Of a stretch of 64,000 nt of DNA, positions 45,454 through 55,125 are shown one piece after another. The stretch is from positions 1-64,000 of the forward strand of contig JABMPC010000056.1 of NCBI GenBank assembly GCA_013203905.1. The letters are read 5' to 3'. The notes beneath the pieces were generated by a model. It was not told the origin of the DNA. It ran no database searches and worked only from the letters and a program-made list of their open reading frames with translations. Positions within the stretch are counted from its first letter, which is position 1. Each line of letters starts with the position of its first letter. Source of the DNA: Chlorobium sp. GTDB lineage: Bacteria; Bacteroidota; Chlorobiia; Chlorobiales; Chlorobiaceae. A program made the translations under genes and the position numbers.

Positions 45454-45570
45454 TCAACCCTGGCGCTGTTTGTGGCTCGGGTTCACCTTGCAGATGACAA
45501 ACCGCTTGCCTTTGCGCTTGATGATGCGGCAATGCTCGCACCTTTTTTTGATCGATGAATATACTTTCAT
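45454..45570 (-). CDS. rpmJ: Ribosomal protein L36, zinc-ribbon form
   Basis: A 38-residue protein starting [14 protein letters not shown]. The zinc ligands C11, C14, C27 and H33 are present (the C+ type). ATG at 45570, TGA at 45454-45456. It heads the alpha operon, with a 111-nt gap to infA that contains a candidate promoter. Confidence 0.95.
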
Positions 45571-45628
45571 AGTAAACCCCACATGCAAGAATTAAACCTG
45601 ACTGAACGCAAAATCTGAAAAGGCATGT

Positions 45629-45657
45629 AATGTAACAAATAATGATAAAAGAATCAA
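45629..45657 (-). promoter_or_regulatory. Candidate promoter of the alpha operon (rpmJ to rplQ)
   Basis: Minus strand TTGATT (45657-45652), 17 nt, TACATT (45634-45629), in the infA-rpmJ gap. Start would be about 50 nt before the rpmJ ATG. Found by eye; partial consensus. Confidence 0.33.
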
Positions 45658-45681
45658 TACGCTGCCATGCGATTTCACACT

Positions 45682-45900
45682 TTATTTGTAACGGTATGTG
45701 ATTCGACCTTTTGAGATATCGTAAGGTGAAATCTGGACTTTTACTTTGTCACCGGGAAGAATGCGGATGTAGTGCATCCTGATTTTTCCGGAAACATGGG
45801 CAAGCACCACCAGCCCATTTTCAAGCTCAACCTTGAACTGCGCATTCGGCAGTGCCTCAAGGATAACGCCTTCAATTTCAATTGATTCTTCCTTCGCCAA
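45682..45900 (-). CDS. infA: Translation initiation factor IF-1
   Basis: A 72-residue S1/OB-fold protein that occupies the ribosomal A site during initiation ([41 protein letters not shown]). The start codon is TTG at 45900; AAAGGAG lies 8 nt before it, which supports this unusual start. It follows map by 36 nt. Confidence 0.97.
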   Translation of the reverse strand: MAKEESIEIEGVILEALPNAQFKVELENGLVVLAHVSGKIRMHYIRILPGDKVKVQISPYDISKGRITYRYK

Positions 45901-45936
45901 AACAGTTGCTCCTTTATGCTCTTTTGAATGGTTCCT

Positions 45937-46734
45937 TCAAGCGCTCACGGAACCAAGAAATGAACGGGTCAGTATTTCTGCCTCTCCGCTCCTTACAACA
46001 ATTGTATGCTCAAAATGCGCTGAGGGCTTCCCATCCTCCGTCACCGCAACCCAGCCACCCCGACGACTCACCGCATTGCGTGAACGGCCGAGAGCTATCA
46101 TGGGCTCAATAGCTAAAGTCATCCCCTCACGAAGAAGAGGTCCGGTTCCTTTTCTTCCATAATTGGGAACCGGAGGGTCTTCATGCAGTTCGCTGCCAAT
46201 ACCATGACCGACCATGTTCTCAATAACACTAAAGTGATGTGAACGGGCATGCTGCTCCACTGCGGCGGAAATATCATGGAGCCTGTTGCCGGCAACAGCC
46301 ATGGAAATTCCTTTCATCAGGCTTTCCCGGGTAACATCAACCAGCTGCTGCACTTTTTCATCAATCTCCCCAAGAACAAAAGTTCTGGCTGAATCACCGT
46401 GATAGCCGCCTTTATAGGCCCCACAGTCCACGGAAACTATATCCCCCTCCTTGATCACCCTCTTTTTTGTTGGCACCCCATGTACAACCTCTTCATTGAG
46501 GGATACACAGAGCGTAGCGGGATATGGTGTCACATCAGGATCTCCCTTGGGAGCATAATTAAGAAAGCTCGGTACTGCCTGATGACTGCGGATAAACGCT
46601 TCCGCCATCTCGTCAAGCTGCAAGGTGGTCATTCCAGGCCTTATTTCCGTTTCCAGCATATCAAGGGTTTTGGCAACAATGGCCCCTGCCTCCCTCATCA
46701 ATTCAATTTCGCGCTCACTTTTAATGCTGATCAT
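45937..46734 (-). CDS. map: Methionine aminopeptidase type I
   Basis: Removes the initiator methionine from new proteins. The metal ligands are visible in SVDCGAYKGGYHGDSARTF (two Asp), VGHGIGSELHEDP (His), and the Glu residues of TLAIEPM and HFEHTIVV. ATG at 46734 with AAGGA 10 nt upstream is preferred to the TTG one codon earlier. It sits between secY and infA; adk, often here in other bacteria, is absent. Confidence 0.97.
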   Translation of the reverse strand: MISIKSEREIELMREAGAIVAKTLDMLETEIRPGMTTLQLDEMAEAFIRSHQAVPSFLNYAPKGDPDVTPYPATLCVSLNEEVVHGVPTKKRVIKEGDIVSVDCGAYKGGYHGDSARTFVLGEIDEKVQQLVDVTRESLMKGISMAVAGNRLHDISAAVEQHARSHHFSVIENMVGHGIGSELHEDPPVPNYGRKGTGPLLREGMTLAIEPMIALGRSRNAVSRRGGWVAVTEDGKPSAHFEHTIVVRSGEAEILTRSFLGSVSA

Positions 46735-46748
46735 CAAAGCACCATCCT

Positions 46749-48080
46749 TTAACGGCCCTGACGGCCGCGTGTCTTACCGGACTTCATAAACCCGTCATAA
46801 TGACGCATCAGCAGATGGCTTTCCACCTGTTGAAGAGTATCAAGTCCTACGCCCACTATAATCAGCAAGCTCGTTCCGCCAAAAAATTGTGCAAATCCCG
46901 GCGTCACATTGGCGAACTTCGTCAGGAAAGTCGGGAGGACCGCTATAAGAGCAAGCGATACTGCGCCCGGAAGGGTTATGCGTGTAAGAATATTGTCTAT
47001 GAAATCAGCCGTGCTCTTTCCCGGCCTTACACCAGGTATGAAGCCCCCCTGCCGCCGCATGGTATCGGCAACTTCCTTGGGGTTGAAAGCGATGGCTGTG
47101 TAGAAATAGGTAAAAAACAGAATCATTGTACCAAACATCAGCGCATACCACCATGAATCGTATGCAAAGATGGAAGACATTGACTGCATCACCTCATTAT
47201 CGGGGAAAAAGGAGAGAAATGTGCCGGGAAGGAACATGATCGACTGGGCGAAAATGATAGGCATCACGCCAGCAGTGTTGATCTTCATGGGAATGTACTG
47301 CGTGCCACCTCCATATACCTTTCTGCCGACCACTCTCTTTGCGTGCTGCACAGGAACCCTGCGGGTACCTACAGTCAAAACCACAACAAAAGCAACAATA
47401 GCAACCATCATAGCAAGGATGATGACCTCAATGATCCAGTTTTTGCTGCCAAGGGATACCGAACGGAACTCCGCAACAAGCGACTGAGGGAAAGCCGCAA
47501 GTATGCCAATCATGATAATCAGAGAAATGCCGTTGCCGATACCCTGTTCCGTTATGCGCTCTCCCAGCCACATAACAAAAACAGTAGATGCTGTAAGAAT
47601 TATGACAGCACTGAACGAGAAGAAGAGTCCGGGATCAGGTACAACCGCCTGACCGAATGAGGCCGGGCTTGAAAGGCTGACGCTGACACCCCATGCCTGA
47701 AGTGAGGCAATGAGTACCGTCCCGAAACGGGTCATCTGGTTGATTTTCTGTCGCCCTTCCTCACCCTCTTTCTGAAGCTTCTGGAAATACGGAGTTACCG
47801 CTCCAAGCAGCTGGATGATTATGGATGCGGAGATGTAAGGCATGATGCCGAGCGAAAAAATGGATGCCCGTGCGAATGCACCACCTACAAAAAGATCAAA
47901 AAGACCAAAAAGGTCATTTGAATGAGAGTTCGATGCCCCCGCTACAAGCGAGGCATCTACACCCGGTATGGTTATGTGCGAACCAAGCCTATACACAAAG
48001 AGCAGGAGGAGCGTATAAAGAATCCGCTGACGGAGTTCAGGGATTTTGTTGATGTTCTTTATACTTTCTGTGAGCTTCAT
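46749..48080 (-). CDS. secY: Protein translocase subunit SecY
   Basis: Channel subunit of the Sec translocon, 443 residues and ten transmembrane helices. RILYTLLLLFVYRLGSHITIPGVD at the N-terminus, the plug-region GAFARASIFSLGIMPYISASI and the cytosolic GGTQYIPMKINTAGVMPIIFAQ are typical. It follows rplO by 19 nt. Confidence 0.98.
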   Translation of the reverse strand: MKLTESIKNINKIPELRQRILYTLLLLFVYRLGSHITIPGVDASLVAGASNSHSNDLFGLFDLFVGGAFARASIFSLGIMPYISASIIIQLLGAVTPYFQKLQKEGEEGRQKINQMTRFGTVLIASLQAWGVSVSLSSPASFGQAVVPDPGLFFSFSAVIILTASTVFVMWLGERITEQGIGNGISLIIMIGILAAFPQSLVAEFRSVSLGSKNWIIEVIILAMMVAIVAFVVVLTVGTRRVPVQHAKRVVGRKVYGGGTQYIPMKINTAGVMPIIFAQSIMFLPGTFLSFFPDNEVMQSMSSIFAYDSWWYALMFGTMILFFTYFYTAIAFNPKEVADTMRRQGGFIPGVRPGKSTADFIDNILTRITLPGAVSLALIAVLPTFLTKFANVTPGFAQFFGGTSLLIIVGVGLDTLQQVESHLLMRHYDGFMKSGKTRGRQGR

Positions 48081-48099
48081 GGGTTTTGCTTGGATCAGT

Positions 48100-48657
48100 T
48101 CAGGACTTTTTCACTTTCGGCTTGACAACCTTAACCACTTTTGCCTTCGGCTTGAGCAGTGCTTCGTCAACGGAAAGGTCTTTCACTCTGGCAGCCTCCT
48201 GAAGGGTACGCTCAGCCTTAACCACTGTTCCGCCAGCCGCAATAATTTTCTCTTCAGCTGATTTGCTGAAAGCATGTGCGGTAATGGTAATGGCGGCAGT
48301 TATTTCGCCGTTGCCAAGAACCTTGAAATACTCGCTGTTCGAGGCGTGACAGAGGTTTTTAAGATCAAGAATACCGATCTCTTTTCCCACAGCTTCAATC
48401 TCAATCCAACGCTCAATCTGCGAAAGATTGACTGTTGTGACAGGTTTTCTGTCAATTGGAGTGAAACCAAACTTCGGAAGTCTCCGGTAGACAGGAATCT
48501 GACCGCCCTCATTGATAGGGCGTTTGTAGCCGCTGCGCGACTGCTGTCCTTTGTTGCCTTTCCCGGCGGTAGTGCCGTTGCCGGTTCCCTGACCGCGACC
48601 GACTCTTTTTTTTGTTTTTACCGCGCCTTTTGCAGGACGAAGTGAACTTAAATCCAT
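48100..48657 (-). CDS. rplO: Ribosomal protein L15
   Basis: A 185-residue protein starting MDLSSLRPAKGA, with the Gly/Arg-rich RVGRGQGTGNGTTAGKGNKGQQSR loop and YRRLPKFGF. A longer frame reaches 48705, but its 16 extra residues overlap the rpmD end and are not family-like. The C-terminus is a Lys/Val-rich tail. Confidence 0.96.
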   Translation of the reverse strand: MDLSSLRPAKGAVKTKKRVGRGQGTGNGTTAGKGNKGQQSRSGYKRPINEGGQIPVYRRLPKFGFTPIDRKPVTTVNLSQIERWIEIEAVGKEIGILDLKNLCHASNSEYFKVLGNGEITAAITITAHAFSKSAEEKIIAAGGTVVKAERTLQEAARVKDLSVDEALLKPKAKVVKVVKPKVKKS

Positions 48658-48691
48658 TGTTTCAATTCCCGACTTGCTATTAGTAAAAATC

Positions 48692-48877
48692 TCAGACTTC
48701 CTCAACCTTCACAAGGTGCTGTACAACTCTGATCTGCCCTTTGGTGCATGCATTGTCCTTCTTCTCAACCGAGTGGTTAGGCCGCCCAAGTCCTAAAGAC
48801 TGAATGGTGGCTTTCTGCTTCTTGGTTCCGCCGATAATGCTGCGTACCTGCGTAATCTTTATTTTTTTATCACTCAT
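48692..48877 (-). CDS. rpmD: Ribosomal protein L30
   Basis: A 61-residue protein: MSDKKIKITQVRSIIGGTKKQKATIQSLGLGRPN. ATG at 48877; the open frame extends to 48955 through the rpsE 3' end and is not used. It lies between rpsE and rplO, the conserved order. Confidence 0.95.
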   Translation of the reverse strand: MSDKKIKITQVRSIIGGTKKQKATIQSLGLGRPNHSVEKKDNACTKGQIRVVQHLVKVEEV

Positions 48878-48896
48878 GATCGCAATTTCCATCAGT

Positions 48897-49415
48897 TTAG
48901 CTTTCAAAAACCTCTTGCAGGCTCTTCGACCTTCTTTCAGCAACATCATTGGCATCGGAAATGCTTTTCAGACCCTTGATAGCCGCTTTCACCACATTGT
49001 GGGGATTAGAGGAACCGAGAGATTTGGTCAGCACATCACGAACACCTGCCATTTCCAGAACAGCACGAACTGCACCTCCGGCAATAAGTCCGGTACCCGG
49101 TGTTGCAGGCTTCATAAGCACTTTGGCAGATCCATATTTAGCAATAATCTGGTGCGGAATGGTCCCTTTAATAATAGGAACTTTCACCACATTTTTCTTG
49201 CCGTCCTCAACTCCTTTGGCAATGGCATCCTGAACCTCGTTGGCCTTTCCAAGGCCATAGCCTACATGGCCCTCTTTATCACCGACAACCACAATCGCGT
49301 TGAAACCGAACCGTTTTCCACCCTTCACAACCTTGGCGGTTCTGTTGATATGGACAAGCTTTTCCTTCAGGTTGAGCTCTCCGGGCCGGATACTTTTAGC
49401 AGATGTTTTCGACAT
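48897..49415 (-). CDS. rpsE: Ribosomal protein S5
   Basis: A 172-residue 30S protein involved in decoding accuracy and mRNA entry. The double-stranded-RNA-binding-like part ([36 protein letters not shown]) and the C-terminal S5 fold ([19 protein letters not shown]) are both present. Confidence 0.98.
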   Translation of the reverse strand: MSKTSAKSIRPGELNLKEKLVHINRTAKVVKGGKRFGFNAIVVVGDKEGHVGYGLGKANEVQDAIAKGVEDGKKNVVKVPIIKGTIPHQIIAKYGSAKVLMKPATPGTGLIAGGAVRAVLEMAGVRDVLTKSLGSSNPHNVVKAAIKGLKSISDANDVAERRSKSLQEVFES

Positions 49416-49436
49416 GTATCGTTCTCATTGAGATGT

Positions 49437-49796
49437 TTAAAAGATCAGTCCTGCTTCCCGAGCACCATCAGCCAATGCCTTGACCCTGCCATGATACCGA
49501 AATCCATTCCTGTCAAATACTACTGTTGTAATTCCTTTAGCTATGGCTTTTTCGCCAATCTGACGGCCAACCGTACGGCAGACCTCTACACCCGCACCTT
49601 TCAGTTCCTTATTCTCTTTTGACATGCTCGACACAGCAAGAATAGTTGTGCTGCCGCTGTCGTCAATCAGTTGAGCGTAAATCTGCGAAAGGCTTCTGTA
49701 GATGCAAAGCCTCGGTTTGGCTGAAGTTCCTGCTACCGCAGTCCTGCTTCTGTCCTTGATTTTCTGCCTCCGTGAGGCCTTGTCGATCTGACTCAT
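49437..49796 (-). CDS. rplR: Ribosomal protein L18
   Basis: A 119-residue 5S rRNA binder: [20 protein letters not shown] and [26 protein letters not shown]. The order rplF-rplR-rpsE is conserved. Confidence 0.97.
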   Translation of the reverse strand: MSQIDKASRRQKIKDRSRTAVAGTSAKPRLCIYRSLSQIYAQLIDDSGSTTILAVSSMSKENKELKGAGVEVCRTVGRQIGEKAIAKGITTVVFDRNGFRYHGRVKALADGAREAGLIF

Positions 49797-49848
49797 TCTC
49801 TTCGCTGGGTTGTATATGGTTAGTGACTTGTCTGGTCAGGAATGCCGA

Positions 49849-50388
49849 TTACTTGCCGGCAGCCTTTCCTTCCTTGCGGCGGATAACTTCACCTTCGTAC
49901 TTGATACCCTTGCCACGATAGGGCTCTGGCTTCCTGAATGAACGGATCTTCGCGGCAACCTGGCCGATGAGGGCCTTGTCGATTCCGCTGACAAGAACAG
50001 TTACAGGATCAGGAGTTTCAAGCTTTACGCCTTCAGGAGCCTTGAAATAGATCATATGTGAATAACCAAGCGTGAGGGCCAGAAGGTCACCCTTCATTTC
50101 AGCGCGGAATCCAACACCGGCAATCTCCAGTTTTCTGGTAAACCCTTTCGTCACACCCTCTATCATATTGCTGAGAAGCATGCGGTACAGGCCATGCATC
50201 GCTCTTGCGCGTTTGCTGTCGTTGATTCTCTCAACCCTGACCAATCCCTCTTCCTGCAACACATTCACCTCTTCAACAAGAGCCTGCTCGAGAACGCCTT
50301 TGGGTCCTGAAACCCGAAGATTCCCTTCACTGATTTCCAGCTTGGCCTCTTTGGCGAGGGCTATGGGCATTTTTCCAATTCTTGACAT
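49849..50388 (-). CDS. rplF: Ribosomal protein L6
   Basis: A 179-residue protein with two similar alpha/beta domains: MSRIGKMPIAL at the start, GVTKGFTRKLEIAGVGFRA in the middle and KPEPYRGKGIKYEGEVIRRKEGKA at the end. Confidence 0.98.
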   Translation of the reverse strand: MSRIGKMPIALAKEAKLEISEGNLRVSGPKGVLEQALVEEVNVLQEEGLVRVERINDSKRARAMHGLYRMLLSNMIEGVTKGFTRKLEIAGVGFRAEMKGDLLALTLGYSHMIYFKAPEGVKLETPDPVTVLVSGIDKALIGQVAAKIRSFRKPEPYRGKGIKYEGEVIRRKEGKAAGK

Positions 50389-50415
50389 GATATTCTCTCT
50401 GTAGGACTTGTGAAA

Positions 50416-50811
50416 TTAATAGATACGGAACAGGATTTCACCACCAACACCCTGCTCTCTGGCCTCTTTGTCGGTAATCACCCCTTTGGATGTCGAGATG
50501 ATGTAGAGTCCGAGTCCACCGAGATATTTCTTGATGTCTTTGCCCTCATACATACGCCTTCCGGGACGGCTCACACGGGTAATCTCCTTGATAGAGGGAA
50601 CGCCGGCAGCTGTATACTTCATATCAACGCGAATGATGGGAAACTTCTCGGTTGTAATGACCGTAAAGGCCTTGATGTAGCCTTTTTCCAGAAGAAGCTT
50701 GGAGATATTCTCCCGAAGCTTTGAGTACGGAATGTCGGTTGTTTTATTTTTTGCTCTCCCCGCATTTCTGAGGCGGGTGATATAATCGGCAATTGAATCC
50801 GTTACAGGCAT
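50416..50811 (-). CDS. rpsH: Ribosomal protein S8
   Basis: A 131-residue protein; [16 protein letters not shown] and the C-terminal [22 protein letters not shown] are typical. S8 represses the spc operon in E. coli by binding the rplE leader; a comparable site was not identified here. Confidence 0.98.
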   Translation of the reverse strand: MPVTDSIADYITRLRNAGRAKNKTTDIPYSKLRENISKLLLEKGYIKAFTVITTEKFPIIRVDMKYTAAGVPSIKEITRVSRPGRRMYEGKDIKKYLGGLGLYIISTSKGVITDKEAREQGVGGEILFRIY

Positions 50812-50873
50812 AGCGAACCTTGGTTACTTTCAAAAATGGACAAAGACCTCTCTTGGTTGAACTGCAGGCCGTG

Positions 50874-51143
50874 TTACCAGCTTGCTTTCTTCACTCCCGG
50901 CAGCTTGCCTTCAAGGGCGAGCTTACGGAACATATGGCGGCACAGGCCGAATTTCTCATAAACACCGCGTCCCCTTCCGGTAAGAACACAGCGGTTCCTG
51001 ACTCTGGAGGCGGAACTGTCGCGGGGGAGTTTGCGAAGGGCTTCGTAATCTCCTGCCTTCAGCAGCTCCTCACGCTTTGCGGCATACTTTTCCACAAGCC
51101 GTTTCCGCTTTTCATTTCTTGCTACAACACTTTTCTTGGCCAT
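50874..51143 (-). CDS. rpsN: Ribosomal protein S14, long form
   Basis: An 89-residue S14 of the long type that does not need the four-Cys zinc site; only two cysteines remain in this region ([16 protein letters not shown]). ATG at 51143 starts [10 protein letters not shown]. The open frame to 51242 overlaps the rplE end and is ignored. Confidence 0.96.
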   Translation of the reverse strand: MAKKSVVARNEKRKRLVEKYAAKREELLKAGDYEALRKLPRDSSASRVRNRCVLTGRGRGVYEKFGLCRHMFRKLALEGKLPGVKKASW

Positions 51144-51159
51144 CGTTCTTGTGTATTGA

Positions 51160-51756
51160 TTAGTTGTTCTTCTTTTTAAACGGCATGCCAAGCTCACTGA
51201 GCAGCACAAATGCCTCTTCGTCGGTTGTTGCCGAGGTAACAAAACTAATGTCCATTCCCTGAATGCGCGGAACCTTATCGATATCTATTTCAGGAAAAAT
51301 GATTTGCTCGCGTACTCCGACGGTGTAATTGCCACGCCCGTCAAAACTGGTGTCGGGCAAGCCACGGAAATCACGGATCCTGGGAACAGCAATACTGACA
51401 AAACGGTCAAAAAACTCATACATCGCTTTTCTGCGCAGCGTCACCCGGCATCCGATAGCCTGGCCCTCACGGAGCTTGAAATTTGAAATAGCCTTTTTGG
51501 ACTTACGGATCTGTGGCTTCTGGCCGGTAATCTGTGATAGTTCCTGTAGAGCGGTCTCAAGAAGTTTCGGCTCTGAAGCCGCCTCACCAACACCGATGTT
51601 GATGGAAATCTTCTTTAGTTTCGGCACATTCATGACATTGTCATACTTGAATCGCTCTGTCATTGCCGGGACTACCTTCTCATGATACAAGGACTGTAGC
51701 CTTGCCAGGGTCGGTGCTGCAGCAGGTACAGCCGCCTCTTCTTTGTTCTGGGCCAT
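51160..51756 (-). CDS. rplE: Ribosomal protein L5
   Basis: A 198-residue 5S rRNA-binding protein. [38 protein letters not shown] and [23 protein letters not shown] are typical. The N-terminus has about 20 extra residues ([20 protein letters not shown]), an Ala-rich extension seen in some lineages. Confidence 0.98.
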   Translation of the reverse strand: MAQNKEEAAVPAAAPTLARLQSLYHEKVVPAMTERFKYDNVMNVPKLKKISINIGVGEAASEPKLLETALQELSQITGQKPQIRKSKKAISNFKLREGQAIGCRVTLRRKAMYEFFDRFVSIAVPRIRDFRGLPDTSFDGRGNYTVGVREQIIFPEIDIDKVPRIQGMDISFVTSATTDEEAFVLLSELGMPFKKKNN

Positions 51757-51815
51757 GGTGTTCTGGTGTCAATTTGCCAGGATGGTCTTGGTCATCCTGT
51801 CTTTGTTGGAAATAC

Positions 51816-52058
51816 TCAGCCCTTCTTCACATTGGAAGCGTGAACCGGAAACTCTCTCTCAATAATCTGTCCCTGGGGGCTGCTCTGAGTCGGACGCATG
51901 TGGCGCTTGCGGATGTTCACGCCCTCAACAATAACGCGACCTTTTATCGGATATACCCTCAGAACCTTTCCGCTCTTTCCTTTGTCATTGCCGCTGATGA
52001 CCGTCACCATGTCATTCTTCTTGACATGTACTTTGACTTTTTTAACGCCTGTTTTCAT
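51816..52058 (-). CDS. rplX: Ribosomal protein L24
   Basis: An 80-residue protein that starts 50S assembly. The KOW motif is [19 protein letters not shown] tRNA-Gly gene lies 33 nt upstream, so this cistron begins a new mRNA fragment once the tRNA is cut out. Confidence 0.97.
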   Translation of the reverse strand: MKTGVKKVKVHVKKNDMVTVISGNDKGKSGKVLRVYPIKGRVIVEGVNIRKRHMRPTQSSPQGQIIEREFPVHASNVKKG

Positions 52059-52091
52059 TTTTGACCTGTATGATGTTATTCATAAATCCTG

Positions 52092-52164
52092 AGCGGGAGA
52101 CGAGACTCGAACTCGCGACCAACAGCTTGGAAGGCTGTGACTCTACCAACTGAGTTACTCCCGC
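52092..52164 (-). tRNA. tRNA-Gly (anticodon UCC)
   Basis: Complete cloverleaf on the minus strand. Acceptor GCGGGAG/CTCCCGC, D arm ACTC/GAGT, anticodon stem ACAGC/GCTGT with loop CTTCCAA (anticodon TCC), 5-nt variable loop, and T arm GCGAG/CTCGT with loop TTCGAGT. The discriminator is U73, as expected for bacterial glycine tRNAs. CCA is not encoded. It reads codons GGA and GGG. It lies in the spc operon, 13 nt after rplN and 33 nt before rplX. Confidence 0.95.
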
Positions 52165-52177
52165 CTGCTTTTGCGCC

Positions 52178-52546
52178 TCAAAGAACCTCTGGCGCGAGCG
52201 AAACAATCTTCATATACTTCCTGTCGCGAAGCTCTCTGGCAACTGGTCCGAAAATACGCGTACCTCTTGGCTCGCCCTGTGCGTTGAGCAAAACAACTGC
52301 ATTCTCATCGAAACGGATATATGATCCGTCCTTACGGCGCAGCTCCTTTGCGCAGCGAACCACAACGGCCTTGCAGACCTCTTTTTTCTTAACCACGCCT
52401 CCCGGCACAGCCGCTTTTACCGATACGATGACCTGGTCTCCCAGGGAAGCATATCTCCTGCCGGTTCCGCCGAACACATGAATACAGCGGACCTTTTTTG
52501 CGCCACTGTTATCGGCAACAACCAGGTTGGTTTCTTTCTGGATCAT
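52178..52546 (-). CDS. rplN: Ribosomal protein L14
   Basis: A 122-residue protein at the subunit interface: [35 protein letters not shown] and [13 protein letters not shown]. It is followed by the tRNA-Gly gene instead of directly by rplX. Confidence 0.98.
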   Translation of the reverse strand: MIQKETNLVVADNSGAKKVRCIHVFGGTGRRYASLGDQVIVSVKAAVPGGVVKKKEVCKAVVVRCAKELRRKDGSYIRFDENAVVLLNAQGEPRGTRIFGPVARELRDRKYMKIVSLAPEVL

Positions 52547-52588
52547 CCTGTTTCAAACTTTATTGAGGTGTATGAATACTGGTCTCTC

Positions 52589-52891
52589 TTACTTGGCCTT
52601 CTCAAGAATCTCCACAAGCCGGCAACTTTTGCGCTTGCTGATGGGACGGCATTCAATGACTTTAACGAGATCACCAATACCGGCTTCATTGTTTTCGTCG
52701 TGAGCCATGATTTTGGTGGTCTTCCGGAAGTATTTCTTGTAAACCGGATGCTGAACCCTGCGCTCAACGGCAACTACAATGGCTTTGTCCATCTTGTCGC
52801 TGACAACCTTGCCAAGCCAGCTCTTTTTGCGGCCTCTTGCTACTGCTTCCTGTGCATTGGGGCTGGTGTCGCCCATGTTCTTCTCTGCCAT
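52589..52891 (-). CDS. rpsQ: Ribosomal protein S17
   Basis: A 100-residue OB-fold protein. The core begins [21 protein letters not shown] and ends [23 protein letters not shown]. About 20 residues before the core ([16 protein letters not shown]) form an N-terminal extension compared with E. coli S17. Confidence 0.97.
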   Translation of the reverse strand: MAEKNMGDTSPNAQEAVARGRKKSWLGKVVSDKMDKAIVVAVERRVQHPVYKKYFRKTTKIMAHDENNEAGIGDLVKVIECRPISKRKSCRLVEILEKAK

Positions 52892-52924
52892 GTAAGTAAA
52901 CTGTTTGTTTTATGGTGCCGTTAC

Positions 52925-53131
52925 TCAGCTTTTTGCTGACTCCGAAGCCGTAAGCTGATGCAGACGGGTTTTCATCCGTGCAATCTCCCTGCGGGAATTG
53001 CGGAAAACCATCGGATTCTGAGGCTGCTCAATAACTTTGTAAAAATTAATATCAGCAAGCCTTTCTTCAAGCTCGGCAATCCTTTCCACAAGCTCTTTCT
53101 CGGTCATTGCCGCAATTTCATACTTTTTCAT
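52925..53131 (-). CDS. rpmC: Ribosomal protein L29
   Basis: A 68-residue helical protein near the exit tunnel: MKKYEIAAMTEKELVERIAELEERL and NPMVFRNSRREIARMKTRL. ATG at 53131; the open frame to 53224 overlaps the rplP end and is not used. Confidence 0.96.
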   Translation of the reverse strand: MKKYEIAAMTEKELVERIAELEERLADINFYKVIEQPQNPMVFRNSRREIARMKTRLHQLTASESAKS

Positions 53132-53162
53132 AATAGTTGCTCTCTTGCTGATTTTATTCTCT

Positions 53163-53582
53163 TTAACCTTCGTAATCAGGACGCACAATGAAACGGGTTT
53201 TGATAGGGAGCTTCTTGGCTGCAAGCCTGAAAGCCTCAGTCGCTATCTCTTTGGAAACCCCGTCTGCCTCAAACATAATCCGACCTGGCTTGACGACGGC
53301 AACCCAGAATTCAGGAGCTCCTTTACCAGATCCCATTCGGGTTTCAGCAGCTTTTTTACTGACAGGCTTGTCAGGGAAAATCCGGATCCAGATTTTTCCA
53401 TCCCTTTTCATATATCGGTTCATTGCCACACGGGCAGCCTCAATCTGACGGCTGGTGATCCATGCCGGCTCAATCGCCTTAAGGCCAAACGAACCGAAAG
53501 ATACATCTGTTCCACGCCCTGCGTTGCCTTTCATGCGTCCGCGCTGCGTCTTTCTGTATTTAACTCTCTTTGGCATTAACAT
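53163..53582 (-). CDS. rplP: Ribosomal protein L16
   Basis: A 139-residue protein at the A-site tRNA elbow: [45 protein letters not shown]. Two ATGs lie two codons apart. The first (53582) has GGAG 8 nt upstream and is chosen; the second (53576) gives the usual MPKRVKYR start, but its spacing is 14 nt. Confidence 0.97.
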
Positions 53583-53626
53583 ACCGGCAACTCCATTCTA
53601 TTTTCTGATTTGTTGTACTGGTTTCT

Positions 53627-54382
53627 TCAGGGTCTTCCCGCAGGACGACGGCGGCGCTTGTTGCGCCCGTCACGAGAACGGGGGCCGGAATCGCTGCGGC
53701 GTTCCTTGATGCGCTTCATTTCCTCTTCCTCTATAGCATCAATGCGCTGAACAAGCACTTCACCCTTGTAAACCCAGACCTTAATGCCTATGGTACCGGC
53801 AATGGTATGAGCGGTGACACTGGAATAATCAACATTGGCTCTGATGGTGTGAAGAGGAATCTTTCCCTCCTTGTACTGCTCGGCGCGGGCAATTTCAGCG
53901 CCACCAAGCCGTCCTGCACAGCGGATTCTTACACCCTCGGCACCGGCACGCATTGCAGTCTGTATGGCCTGCTTCATTGCTCTTCTGAACGAAACACGGT
54001 TCTCAAGCTGGTAGGCAATGTTCTCACCAATGAGCTGCGCCTCAATTTCAGGCTTGACCACCTCAACAACATCAATCTTCACCTCTTTTCCAGTGATACG
54101 ACCGAGCTCCTGAGAAAGATTGTTGATCTCCTCGCCCTTGCGACCCACCACTGCACCCGGGCGGGCAGCATAGATGTTAATTCTGATATTCTTGTTTGTC
54201 CGCTCAATGATGATACGGGCAATTCCGGCCTTTTCGCGCTTCAGACGAGTCTGGACATAGTTACGGATAACCTGGTCCTGCTTAATCTTTTCGCTGATGA
54301 CTGGACTGTCATCGTACCAGCGAGAAGTCCAGTCCCTGATGATGCCGAGCCTGAATCCAGTAGGATTGACTTTCTGACCCAA
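53627..54382 (-). CDS. rpsC: Ribosomal protein S3
   Basis: A 251-residue 30S head protein that lines the mRNA entry. [14 protein letters not shown], the KH-type loop GRKGEEI and [17 protein letters not shown] are typical. The start codon is TTG at 54382, with AAGGAG 6 nt before it. The C-terminus is a basic Arg-rich tail ([19 protein letters not shown]). Confidence 0.98.
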   Translation of the reverse strand: MGQKVNPTGFRLGIIRDWTSRWYDDSPVISEKIKQDQVIRNYVQTRLKREKAGIARIIIERTNKNIRINIYAARPGAVVGRKGEEINNLSQELGRITGKEVKIDVVEVVKPEIEAQLIGENIAYQLENRVSFRRAMKQAIQTAMRAGAEGVRIRCAGRLGGAEIARAEQYKEGKIPLHTIRANVDYSSVTAHTIAGTIGIKVWVYKGEVLVQRIDAIEEEEMKRIKERRSDSGPRSRDGRNKRRRRPAGRP

Positions 54383-54399
54383 TGTTCTCTCCTTCTAAG

Positions 54400-54759
54400 T
54401 TATTTAGTTTCTGGATTCTTTACCCTGTCCACAACAATGGTCAGGTGGTTCGAGCGTTTGCGGACCCGATAGGCACGACCCATCGGTGCAGGCAGCATTC
54501 TTTTCAGCGTAGCGCCTGCATCGACGAACACCGACTTGACGAAAAGTTCCTGGTCGCCGACGCGCTCATCAGGATTGAGCTGCGCATAGTTAGCAACTGC
54601 AGACTTCAGGGTCTGGAGCGCATTACGCGAAGCCGCCTTCGTCGAGTTCAGCAGGATGGCCTTGGCCTGGTCAACGGCTTTGCCGCGTACAAGACCCGCC
54701 ACCAGACGCATTTTCCGGGGCGATGTCGGCGTATGCCGTAAAATTGCTTTAGCTTGCAT
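54400..54759 (-). CDS. rplV: Ribosomal protein L22
   Basis: A 119-residue protein whose beta hairpin lines the exit tunnel: [18 protein letters not shown] and the hairpin [28 protein letters not shown]. Macrolide resistance mutations in other bacteria fall in this hairpin. Confidence 0.98.
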   Translation of the reverse strand: MQAKAILRHTPTSPRKMRLVAGLVRGKAVDQAKAILLNSTKAASRNALQTLKSAVANYAQLNPDERVGDQELFVKSVFVDAGATLKRMLPAPMGRAYRVRKRSNHLTIVVDRVKNPETK

Positions 54760-54790
54760 GATAAGTCTTTACCCTTTCCGGTTATTCAGT

Positions 54791-55087
54791 TTACTTTCTC
54801 TTAGGTGCCGATCCGCCCTTTTCCGCCTTGCTGCCAGCGTGGCCGCGATAGGTCCGGGTAGGGGCAAACTCTCCAAGCTTGTGTCCAACCATGTTGTCAC
54901 TGACATAGACAGGCACATGGGTCTTACCGTTATGGACAGCAATGGTGTGTCCGACAAAATCAGGAGAGATCATGGAGCTTCTGCACCAGGTCTTGAGTAC
55001 CTTCTTTTCACCCCTGCTGTTCATGTCAAGGACCCGCCGTTCGAGCTTTATGTCGATATAGGGTCCTTTTTTAAGCGATCTTGGCAT
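54791..55087 (-). CDS. rpsS: Ribosomal protein S19
   Basis: A 98-residue protein of the 30S head: [50 protein letters not shown]. Order rplB-rpsS-rplV is conserved. Confidence 0.98.
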   Translation of the reverse strand: MPRSLKKGPYIDIKLERRVLDMNSRGEKKVLKTWCRSSMISPDFVGHTIAVHNGKTHVPVYVSDNMVGHKLGEFAPTRTYRGHAGSKAEKGGSAPKRK

Positions 55088-55125
55088 AGTATGTCTGCTT
55101 GATAGAGTTTAGCGCTGCAGCTGTT

